Under the pieces are notes generated by a model, which saw only the letters and a program-made list of their open reading frames with translations, made no database searches and was not told the DNA's origin. Shown here one piece after another: positions 1 to 5,413 of a stretch of DNA of 5,532 nt; the stretch's first letter is position 1; every line of letters starts with the position of its first letter. The position numbers and the translations under genes are program-made. This DNA comes from G039029935 sp039029935 (GTDB taxonomy: Bacteria; Chloroflexota; Anaerolineae; Caldilineales; Caldilineaceae): contig JBCCFC010000949.1 in the NCBI GenBank assembly GCA_039029935.1, forward strand, positions 1 to 5,532, in the 5' to 3' direction.

Positions 1-601
1 AGCGTACAATGCTCGTGTAGTCGATACCATAGTCGGTCATGGTCAATACAGCATCTCGATTCACAGGATCACAGTAATAGCTGTGGGCAAAGTAGCCATA
101 TGCGCCATCCGGCACACCTTCCAACAAGGGGTCTAGTGCCTCTGATGTCTGTTGCTGATGCAATTGGTTCCAGCCAATTTGTGGGATGCGCAAGGTATGT
201 TTGACATCGGCATCTTCGCTTGCCCCTCCATGTACCCTTCTAGTCACATCCTCCATCCCAGCAGGGAAACGGCGGACATGGCCGGGGATAATGTGCAATC
301 CTTCATGCTGCCCCATTTCCTCACTTGAATCGAAGAGCAATTGCATGCCTACACAGATGCCCAGAAGTGGCAGACCCGCTTGAACAGCATCCAGAATAGG
401 TGTCTCCAACTGCTGCTCACGGATATTGTCGATACTATCCCCAAAGGCGCCCTGTCCGGGTAAAACGGCGGCGCGCCACTTGGTCAAGTCGGTCGGCTCA
501 TCCACGATATCGACCGGGATACCCAAAGGTGCGGCGACCGTTTCAAAGGCTTTGTATACGCTGCGCAAATTGCCGACGCCGTAATCCACAATGGCAATCA
601 T
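1..601 (-). CDS. hisH: Imidazole glycerol phosphate synthase subunit HisH (glutaminase), 3' end cut by the window edge
   Basis: I translated this from the reverse complement of 601 to 2, which gives 200 residues with no stop. The protein begins MIAIVDYGVGNLRSV, the typical HisH opening. It then shows PGQGAFGDS (about residues 48-56), the class I amidotransferase nucleophile elbow GICVGMQLLF with Cys83, IPQIGWNQL (about 139-147), and FAHSYY with His173. The catalytic Glu of the HPE motif normally lies further C-terminal and falls outside the window, so roughly 20-30 residues are missing. HisH hydrolyses glutamine and channels ammonia to HisF, which converts PRFAR to imidazole glycerol phosphate and AICAR in cytoplasmic histidine synthesis. 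ATG at 601 is the only start: a TAA stop lies three codons upstream, and GGAG (611-614) sits 9 bases before it. The stretch between PGHVRRF and the GWN motif is longer than in many HisH proteins, which looks like a family-internal insertion. hisA or hisF may follow beyond the left edge, but this cannot be seen. Confidence 0.96.
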   Translation of the reverse strand, partial: MIAIVDYGVGNLRSVYKAFETVAAPLGIPVDIVDEPTDLTKWRAAVLPGQGAFGDSIDNIREQQLETPILDAVQAGLPLLGICVGMQLLFDSSEEMGQHEGLHIIPGHVRRFPAGMEDVTRRVHGGASEDADVKHTLRIPQIGWNQLHQQQTSEALDPLLEGVPDGAYGYFAHSYYCDPVNRDAVLTMTDYGIDYTSIVR

Positions 602-610
602 GATGATTTA

Positions 611-614
611 CTCC
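611..614 (-). promoter_or_regulatory. Ribosome binding site of hisH
   Basis: On the minus strand GGAG is followed by 9 bases and then the ATG at 601. With the upstream TAA it fixes the hisH start. Confidence 0.65.
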
Positions 615-635
615 ATACTTCTCTATCACATACAG

Positions 636-664
636 AAACCGAGCTTTTGTAAAAAACTCGGCTT
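636..664 (-). terminator. Hairpin after the DUF402 gene: weak terminator or attenuator ahead of hisH
   Basis: On the minus strand, 15 bases after the DUF402 stop codon, AAGCCGAG (664-657) pairs with CTCGGTTT (643-636), giving eight pairs including one G-U. The loop holds TTTT and AAAA runs that can extend the stem past a bulged G. The 3' side ends in TTT, then CTGTATG, so the U tract is short and termination may be incomplete. The plus-strand reading has an A-C mismatch in place of the G-U pair, so the element fits minus-strand RNA better. It lies only 35 bases before the hisH start, leaving little room for a separate hisH promoter. Partial termination or attenuation is therefore possible. 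Confidence 0.5.
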
Positions 665-678
665 CTACATTCATCCAA

Positions 679-1227
679 CTAATAATTGCGGTAATCGTTG
701 ATATCTGTGTCGAGGGCAAAATTACGAATGAGGGCAGAAGGAAATTGCTTTTTTGAAATATCCAGTGTCAGATTGCGAATCAAATATTCAGCCTGCTCCG
801 ATTCGACGGGTGAAACCTCACCACTGGCAACCCCTTCGTCAAACTCATCCTCATGAAGAACCGTCATCCGTCCATTCTCCTGATACCAGAGCGCCAAAAC
901 CAATCCCTGCGCCGTATATTGTCGTTGCATGGGTGTAGGTGGCATACAGACAGGGATATATAGTCCTAATGCCTCCCCTTCCTGCGTAAAATATTTCTCG
1001 ACAATTCGTTCCTCTTTGAGCAGCCAAAATCGCACCCAGATGTATCCAGGTCCGCCATAATGTAACTCGCCAATGCGCATATCAGCAAAATGTTCGGGCG
1101 GTGTTCCCGGGTGCCATGTCGCCCGCTCTATCCACATATCACTAAATGTTTCAACTCGATAGTCGGTCAACGCTGGGTCCTGTTGCCATTCTCCACTATA
1201 AATGTTTCTTGGTAGCATATGATTCAC
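679..1227 (-). CDS. DUF402 (FomD/Ntdp-like) domain protein, probable but with key acidic positions lost
   Basis: The protein has 182 residues from GTG at 1227, or 179 from ATG at 1218. Neither start has a clear ribosome binding site, and an upstream TAA at 1239-1237 bounds the frame. I assign it to DUF402 by pattern: a W/H/G-rich first half (WHPGTPPEHF, about 38-47), then EKYFTQEGEALGLYIPVC (about 77-94), YTAQGLVLALWY (104-115), and TVLHEDEFDEGVASGEVSP (about 122-140). That last segment matches the family's 'V-L-D-E-D-E-F-x-x-A-x-x-x-G-x-x-S' ending. Characterised DUF402 proteins (FomD, Ntdp) are metal-dependent hydrolases of nucleotide phosphate esters. Here the usual D-L-x-L-D strand reads G108-LVL-A112, so two expected acidic positions are absent and activity is uncertain. 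The C-terminus carries two similar segments, LIRNLTLD (149-156) and LIRNFALD (166-173). It lies 130 bases downstream of the nitrilase-like gene on the same strand, and its cellular role is unknown. Confidence 0.7.
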   Translation of the reverse strand: MNHMLPRNIYSGEWQQDPALTDYRVETFSDMWIERATWHPGTPPEHFADMRIGELHYGGPGYIWVRFWLLKEERIVEKYFTQEGEALGLYIPVCMPPTPMQRQYTAQGLVLALWYQENGRMTVLHEDEFDEGVASGEVSPVESEQAEYLIRNLTLDISKKQFPSALIRNFALDTDINDYRNY

Positions 1228-1303
1228 ACTTTTGTATTAAGGCCATTCTGCAAAATACCTATCATCGTGCGGAGGGAGCAATTTCTATTGCGGCTCTTAC
1301 ACG

Positions 1304-1312
1304 AGTATAGCA
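1304..1312 (-). promoter_or_regulatory. Candidate extended -10 promoter for the DUF402 gene
   Basis: The minus strand reads TGCTATACT, an extended -10 pattern (TGn plus TATACT), about 75 bases upstream of the DUF402 start. No good -35 hexamer is seen 16-18 bases upstream. The 130-base gap around it also holds two small hairpins: GCAAT/ATTGC at 1278-1291 and GCATT/AATGC at 1313-1326. Neither has a U tract, so I do not call a terminator for the nitrilase-like gene. Confidence 0.3.
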
Positions 1313-1357
1313 GCATTAGAGAATGCCTACTTCGCGGGTACTTTGCTGTGGATTAGT

Positions 1358-2173
1358 CTAATATTTTTTCACAACGGAGCGATAGGCGTTGGGTTCACGG
1401 AATTGAATCAACTGGCGGTCTTCGCGCACCCGACGAACTTCGTCCAGATCAATCGTCGCAACCGCATAGCCTTCTATTGGTTCATCCAGGACAGTGTAGA
1501 CCTCTGCCGATGGACCCACCAACATGCTATCCCCTGCAAAACGCATGGTAGGCTCTTCACCCACACGGTTGGCTGCGGCCATAAAAATCGCATTCTCACA
1601 TGCGCGGCTGATGATATGGGCGCGCCATGAATCTTTATATTGCTCTTCCCAGTTGGCGGATAGCACCACCAGTTCCGCGCCATCCAAGGTTAAACTGCGT
1701 GCTGCTTCGGGAAAAGCAAGGTCGGCTCCTGTGGTCAACCCAAAACGTCCCCACTCGGCTTCAACGGTAGTAAAACGATAGCCATTGCGATAGACTTGAC
1801 GTTCTTCACCTAATAAGTGTACTTTGCGATACTCACCTGATACGTCGCCCTCTGGTCCCAAACAAACAAGCCCATTATATAAAATACTCTCCACCCGCTC
1901 TTTCATCACCAAGCCAAACACAATGTGTGTGTTAAAGTCATTGGCACGTTTTGCCAGATAATTTGTTGCGTGTCCCGGAACACGTTCGGCCAAATCGGTG
2001 GCCCGTAACCCCAACTCTGCGCCCGTATAGCTCAATTCTGGGAAGATGATTAAATCCGTATTTTGTTCTGTACAAATCCGCTCTGCAAAATCGCCCATCT
2101 TGCGCAAGTTTTCTTCCGTACTCGCCAACTCTGGGGCCATTTGCACCAATGCAATTGTAATCTCGCGTGGCAT
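1358..2173 (-). CDS. Carbon-nitrogen hydrolase (nitrilase superfamily) homologue lacking the catalytic cysteine
   Basis: The 271-residue protein spans one full nitrilase fold, the usual size of the stand-alone domain. The opening ITIALVQMAPELAS is typical. The Glu of the triad is Glu46 in LIIFPELSYTG, and the Lys is Lys117 in GEYRKVHLLGEE. The nucleophile strand, normally G-L-x-I-C-Y-D-x-x-F-P-E, reads GLTTGADLAFPE, placing Gly149 where Cys should be. The rest of that motif (D151, FPE at 154-156, AAR) and the following LSANW (171-175) are intact, so this is a point change, not decay. The superfamily hydrolyses or transfers amides and nitriles through Glu-Lys-Cys. Without Cys, normal catalysis is not expected, and a binding or scaffold role is one inference. 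ATG at 2173 is chosen because AAAGGAG lies 6 bases upstream; the frame stays open to 2248, but that extension runs through a palindromic repeat. The substrate is unknown. Confidence 0.9.
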   Translation of the reverse strand: MPREITIALVQMAPELASTEENLRKMGDFAERICTEQNTDLIIFPELSYTGAELGLRATDLAERVPGHATNYLAKRANDFNTHIVFGLVMKERVESILYNGLVCLGPEGDVSGEYRKVHLLGEERQVYRNGYRFTTVEAEWGRFGLTTGADLAFPEAARSLTLDGAELVVLSANWEEQYKDSWRAHIISRACENAIFMAAANRVGEEPTMRFAGDSMLVGPSAEVYTVLDEPIEGYAVATIDLDEVRRVREDRQLIQFREPNAYRSVVKKY

Positions 2174-2179
2174 CAAACT

Positions 2180-2186
2180 CTCCTTT
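2180..2186 (-). promoter_or_regulatory. Ribosome binding site of the nitrilase-like gene
   Basis: AAAGGAG on the minus strand lies 6 bases before the ATG at 2173. It is the strongest Shine-Dalgarno in the window and decides the start against the longer open frame reaching 2248. Confidence 0.85.
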
Positions 2187-2191
2187 GTAAA

Positions 2192-2272
2192 GGTAGAAAG
2201 TTGAAAAGTTGAAAGGTTGAAGTATAAAAGATTCTTCAACCTTTCCACCCTTCAACTTTTCAACTTTCCACC
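2192..2272. repeat. Long imperfect palindrome made of AGTTGAA-like units in the divergent intergenic region
   Basis: The left arm (2192-2222) and right arm (2234-2272) are inverted copies. Positions 2192-2213 pair with 2251-2272 at 21 of 22 positions. Positions 2214-2222 pair with 2234-2242 at 9 of 9. The right arm carries 8 extra bases (2243-2250) and the loop is 11 bases. Each arm is built from about three copies of a 7-8 base unit close to AGTTGAA. It lies between divergent genes, so it cannot terminate either of them. It would fall in the 5' leader of the nitrilase-like gene if the promoter at 2301-2309 is used. The form resembles dispersed intergenic palindromic repeats, such as REP-like elements or very small MITE remnants. 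A single copy cannot prove that it is a family. Confidence 0.85.
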
Positions 2273-2300
2273 CTGTTCATCATTAATTTAGAATTGTCAT

Positions 2301-2309
2301 AGTATAACA
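2301..2309 (-). promoter_or_regulatory. Candidate extended -10 promoter for the nitrilase-like gene
   Basis: The minus strand reads TGTTATACT, an extended -10 of the same TGnTATACT form as the candidate before the DUF402 gene. Transcription from here would start near 2294, giving a leader of about 120 bases that includes the palindrome. No convincing -35 hexamer accompanies it. Confidence 0.35.
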
Positions 2310-2383
2310 CACCATTTGAAATTAAGCATTTTACGGTGTTTTGAGATACAATTATTTGTTGTGGATTCACACATTATCAAATC

Positions 2384-2410
2384 TGAATGAAACGGGCGTT
2401 TCATCATTCA
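2384..2410 (+). promoter_or_regulatory. Hairpin in the lspA leader
   Basis: TGAAT (2384-2388) pairs with ATTCA (2406-2410), and GAAAC (2389-2393) pairs with GTTTC (2398-2402). The loop is GGGC and there is a 3-base bulge (2403-2405). Alternatively ATGAAAC/GTTTCAT gives seven unbroken pairs. No U tract follows, so it is not a classical terminator. It sits about 25 bases before the preferred lspA start, and the possible upstream ATG at 2387 lies inside its stem. A weak -10-like TACAAT (2347-2352) lies upstream without a matching -35. A role in mRNA stability or translation is inference. Confidence 0.4.
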
Positions 2411-2434
2411 CAAGAGATGGGAGAAATGAGGATT

Positions 2435-2977
2435 ATGCAAAGGGTAGCCCTATGGTGGCAAACAATTTGGCCTGTATTATTAGTGGCGGCGGTTGTGATT
2501 GGATTGGACCAATGGACAAAAATCTGGGTACGGGCGACAATTCCCAAAGGGGTCTACAATTTTATGACGCCTATTCCGCAGTTGGGTGAATATTTTGTGT
2601 TTGAACATGTTGATAATTATGGTGCAGCATTTGGCATCCTCCAAAATCAGGGGAATTTATTTGTTGCCATTGCCGCAGTCGTCGTGGTTGCAATCTTGGT
2701 CTATGTACGCTATCTGCCGATGGACCAACGGCTTGTGCGCTTTTTGCTAGGCTTACAGCTTGGCGGCGCTGTTGGCAATGTCATTGACCGTCTTTATCAG
2801 GGGTTTGTCACCGACTTCATCAAAATGGGTATTCCCGGCGTTTACTATTGGCCGAACTACAACATCGCTGACAGTGCCATTGTCAGTGGCGTGATTGGGC
2901 TAGGCATTTTTATTGTGTGGGATGATTTGCGTCAACAGCGCGAGAATAAGGCTGCTGAAGCGGCTGAACCTGCCTAA
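2435..2977 (+). CDS. lspA: Lipoprotein signal peptidase (signal peptidase II)
   Basis: LspA is an inner-membrane aspartic peptidase that cuts the signal peptide of diacylglyceryl-modified prolipoproteins just before the lipidated Cys. From ATG at 2435 the protein has 180 residues, a usual length. It shows TM1 ending in GLDQWTKIWV (about 23-32) and the motif DNYGAAFGI (60-68). TM2 is about 74-92 and TM3 about 100-117. The first catalytic Asp is D118 in GGAVGNVIDRL; FVTDFI follows, and the second catalytic Asp is D146 in NYNIADSAI. TM4 is about 147-162, followed by an Ala/Glu-rich tail. All four family motifs are present, although the position after N61 is Tyr instead of the more common Thr. 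In-frame ATGs also exist at 2387, 2417 and 2426. I prefer 2435, with 2426 close, because GGGAG (2419-2423) and GAGG (2428-2431) lie just upstream and the N-terminal tail is then short. The ATPase gene follows after 35 bases, so co-transcription is likely. Confidence 0.95.
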   Translation: MQRVALWWQTIWPVLLVAAVVIGLDQWTKIWVRATIPKGVYNFMTPIPQLGEYFVFEHVDNYGAAFGILQNQGNLFVAIAAVVVVAILVYVRYLPMDQRLVRFLLGLQLGGAVGNVIDRLYQGFVTDFIKMGIPGVYYWPNYNIADSAIVSGVIGLGIFIVWDDLRQQRENKAAEAAEPA

Positions 2978-3001
2978 AGGTTTGTGCTTGCTTGTCGTAG
3001 T

Positions 3002-3006
3002 AAAGG
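3002..3006 (+). promoter_or_regulatory. Ribosome binding site of the ATPase-nuclease gene
   Basis: AAAGG is followed by 6 bases and the ATG at 3013. The next bases hold four consecutive possible starts (GTG, GTG, ATG, ATG at 3007-3018), and spacing favours 3013. Confidence 0.55.
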
Positions 3007-3012
3007 GTGGTG

Positions 3013-4629
3013 ATGATGGCTCGCCAATTTAATGTATATGGCCCAATTAACAAAGACAAACACTACTATGTACCGCGCCAAGAACTGCTGGATGACATTA
3101 TGGCGCATATTATTCAAGGGGAATACTTCACAATTTATGCACCTCGTCAGTCGGGCAAAACAACGTTGCGAGAAGAGCTAGACAATGCGCTTTTGGCGCA
3201 ACCTGAGTTCACACCAATTCCGCTAGATTTTCAGCTTTATGAACAGTGGACCGTTGACAGTTTCTTGACGTCATTCGGGAAATCATTGTGTCGTTATATC
3301 AAAGCGGCAATTCCGTCATCAGTAGATCCACCTCCAGAACCTACTGGAAATATAGATTGGTCAGTGGTTAGGGGTTTACTTCAAAGACCACCCAGTGACT
3401 ATGAAACTCTTAAAGAATTTTTTATTGACTTATATGGTGTATGGCCGACAGCTAAACTTGTTTTAATTATTGATGAGTTTGATAGTACACCACAAGACGC
3501 AATTACCCAATTACTTCTAATTTGGCGTTTCCTGTATCTTGAAAGACGCATCGAACACAGCTTACATAGTGTCATTTTAATAGGTCTTGCCAATCTAGCT
3601 CGTATCAACTTAGGTCGTAGCTCACCATTTAACATTGCACGACAAGTCGAACTACCGCGATTTCGATTTCAAGAAGTCAAGGGCTTGCTCAATCAATACG
3701 CAAGAGAGACTGGACAAAAATTTGAACCTGATGCCATCAAAAAATTATGTGATGTGACCAGTGGTCAGCCATTTCTCGTCAACCGGATGGCAATTATTCT
3801 GACCAAGGAATTGGTGACGGATAGAAGCCATGTGATTACAGAAAACCATGTACGACAGGCTTATCGCCAGTTTACTACGGAGACGAACTATAACTTTGAA
3901 ACGATTCTTCGTCGTGCTGGTGAGTATCCAGATGAGGTGTTTCAGATTTTGTTTGGCCGTCCCTATGAATTTAATCAAAACAATAAAATAGTGAAGGCTT
4001 TGTTTGAGGACGGTGTCATCTCACCGACAGAGCGGGGTCAATGCCAAATTAGTAACACTATCTATCGTCAAGTTTTACTCGCAGGATTTGTACCCGTTGA
4101 GAACAGCTTGCAAGCAGATATGTTACTCAATGGCTATAATCTAAATCCCGACATCGGCCTTTCCCCTGACACAATATTCCAAATGAAAACGCTGTTGTCT
4201 CGTTTCCGTGAATTTGTCGAACGACGAGGATTTAAAGCATTTGAGATTAGTCCAACCCCACAAGAAGCCACAGGTCAATATTTGTTAATGGCGTACTTGG
4301 CGTCCATATCTGACCGCGTGGACGCCTCTGTCTTTAGCGAAGTCCCAACGGGCAATGGACGTATGGATATTGTATTTGTGTATGGACAGAAACGCTATGT
4401 GATTGAGACCAAAATTTGGCGCGGTGAGTCGCTGTATGAGGATGGGTTGGAACAATTACAGGGATATATGGTCTGTGAAGGGGTGACGACAGGTTATTAT
4501 GTCGTCTTTCATAACCGCCCTAATGTCTATGGTGAATTCACCCAAGCAGACTTAGAGTATACAGAAACCCGTAATGGGTTTACCATTCACGTCTATTTTG
4601 CGCGCTTGGGTGATATATTTGGCGTCTAG
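3013..4629 (+). CDS. AAA_35-type P-loop ATPase fused to a C-terminal PD-(D/E)XK nuclease-like domain
   Basis: The 538-residue protein is predicted cytoplasmic, with no signal peptide or membrane segment. The N-terminus FNVYGPINKDKHYYVPR leads into a P-loop, APRQSGKTT (43-51), with Lys49 and Thr50. Walker B is LVLIIDEFD (149-157) with Asp154 and Glu155. A sensor-like strand, VILIGLANL (187-195), and the family signature SGQPFLVN (250-257) follow. A winged-helix-like segment occupies about 305-360. This order matches AAA_35/AAA-like ATPases related to STAND and archaeal MJ-type ATPases. Residues about 395-538 look like a PD-(D/E)XK core: E443, then GRMD with D452, then VIETK with E465 and K467, and LEQLQGY in the next helix. 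Similar ATPases carry PDDEXK_9-type tails, but their function is not established; nucleic-acid processing or defence is inference. It starts 35 bases after lspA, and parts of it (for example 3420-3480) are clearly AT-rich compared with its neighbours. No terminator is visible after the stop. Confidence 0.88.
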   Translation: MMARQFNVYGPINKDKHYYVPRQELLDDIMAHIIQGEYFTIYAPRQSGKTTLREELDNALLAQPEFTPIPLDFQLYEQWTVDSFLTSFGKSLCRYIKAAIPSSVDPPPEPTGNIDWSVVRGLLQRPPSDYETLKEFFIDLYGVWPTAKLVLIIDEFDSTPQDAITQLLLIWRFLYLERRIEHSLHSVILIGLANLARINLGRSSPFNIARQVELPRFRFQEVKGLLNQYARETGQKFEPDAIKKLCDVTSGQPFLVNRMAIILTKELVTDRSHVITENHVRQAYRQFTTETNYNFETILRRAGEYPDEVFQILFGRPYEFNQNNKIVKALFEDGVISPTERGQCQISNTIYRQVLLAGFVPVENSLQADMLLNGYNLNPDIGLSPDTIFQMKTLLSRFREFVERRGFKAFEISPTPQEATGQYLLMAYLASISDRVDASVFSEVPTGNGRMDIVFVYGQKRYVIETKIWRGESLYEDGLEQLQGYMVCEGVTTGYYVVFHNRPNVYGEFTQADLEYTETRNGFTIHVYFARLGDIFGV

Positions 4630-4648
4630 GAGGGACACAATTCAAGCG

Positions 4649-5413
4649 TTATACACCCCATGCTTGACGAGCTTCTTCAATCGGCTTAATATTTTCCGTC
4701 CATGTATGTCCCTCGCCATTCTTTATCCAACGGTGGTCGATGGGGTCGCTGGCAGGCTGATAACGCACATCACAACTGAGTCGATAACGATTGGTCAGGT
4801 TTGTCGTTGAGGCGTGCATTGTGTGCATCCCAAAGATCATCACATCACCCATCTGGAAATCAGTCGTACGCCACTCGCCGCCATATTTTTCGGAAATATC
4901 TAGCGGATTCTTTGTAAACCACCCATCAACTCCATCACGATCAACATCCATTCGTCCATAGGTGTTGCGGATGCGCTCAAAGCTATCCAGACGATTGGAG
5001 GCGTGACACATGGTCAACGTGCCTTGGTCAACTGGCGTGTCACCCAGTGGAATCCAGACTGTGTGCAAATTGGCCGAGCCGCGTCCCATATAAACATAAT
5101 CCATGTGTGCGCCCGTATACTGTTCATTGCCCACACCGCGTAACCACTTATAATTAAACGTTGTCGCTGGCTCACCAAAGTAGCACTCAAAGAAGGCAAA
5201 CAGCTCATCGCTTTCAATCACATTCAGCACATCAGCATGAAAAGCCACGCCCTTGCGCCCCATCATAGGTACATTGCGCGCCCCGTTGAGCATGACGCCA
5301 TCTAGGACAGGTGTGTCGGGGACGAGGACATTATAGGTTGACATGTGTGCCAGAATGGTCTCCCGTGCCTGTATCACCTTTTCACGGGCGATTAAGCCAC
5401 GCAGAAACAGATA
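4649..5413 (-). CDS. PhyH-family Fe(II)/2-oxoglutarate dioxygenase, 5' end missing at an inverted junction
   Basis: The visible frame encodes 254 residues. PhyH enzymes are non-haem iron oxygenases that hydroxylate small molecules using 2-oxoglutarate and O2. The iron ligands are visible as HMD (5107-5099) in TGAHMDYVYM, and as the distal His in MHTMHASTTN. The 2-oxoglutarate-binding Arg follows in NRYRLSCDVRYQP. WIPLGDTPVDQGTL is the usual strand after the HxD motif. The frame is coding upstream of its first GTG (5377): YLFLRGLIAREK at the 5' end is the conserved PhyH opening, normally preceded by some 10-25 residues. Those are absent because 5414 onward is an inverted copy of this gene's own interior, and TGA (5419-5417) lies in frame just before. 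The gene is therefore either broken or truncated by a chimera. The substrate cannot be told. The stop lies 19 bases from the convergent ATPase gene. Confidence 0.9.
   Translation of the reverse strand, partial: YLFLRGLIAREKVIQARETILAHMSTYNVLVPDTPVLDGVMLNGARNVPMMGRKGVAFHADVLNVIESDELFAFFECYFGEPATTFNYKWLRGVGNEQYTGAHMDYVYMGRGSANLHTVWIPLGDTPVDQGTLTMCHASNRLDSFERIRNTYGRMDVDRDGVDGWFTKNPLDISEKYGGEWRTTDFQMGDVMIFGMHTMHASTTNLTNRYRLSCDVRYQPASDPIDHRWIKNGEGHTWTENIKPIEEARQAWGV
5180..5298 (-). repeat. Inverted repeat, original copy, inside the PhyH-family gene
   Basis: These 119 bases are identical, in inverted orientation, to 5414-5532 (position p matches 5712 - p). They encode the dioxygenase stretch from about VMLNGARNV to FAFFECY. 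I treat this copy as the native one because the reading frame continues intact on both sides. The spacer between the copies is 115 bases. Confidence 0.97.

Noticed and set aside
186..603. Plus-strand open frames over the left end
   Set aside because: The minus strand encodes HisH across the whole stretch with catalytic motifs, and these frames have unlikely composition.
1240..1357. Rho-independent terminator after the nitrilase-like gene
   Set aside because: The two five-pair hairpins here are short and neither is followed by a U tract on the minus strand.
1343..1781. Plus-strand open frames opposite the nitrilase-like gene
   Set aside because: The opposite strand has a full conserved protein with clear motifs; these frames are antisense shadows with no family resemblance.
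2174..2248. 25-residue N-terminal extension of the nitrilase-like protein starting at 2248
   Set aside because: It would translate the palindromic repeat and skip the strong ribosome binding site placed 6 bases before ATG 2173; the nitrilase fold starts right after that ATG.
2192..2272. CRISPR array or bidirectional terminator
   Set aside because: There are no spacers of regular length between repeats, and both flanking genes start here, so neither needs terminating.
2387..2434. 16-residue longer LspA from ATG 2387
   Set aside because: There is no ribosome binding site, the ATG lies in a hairpin stem, and the extra residues do not resemble LspA N-termini. It is not fully excluded.
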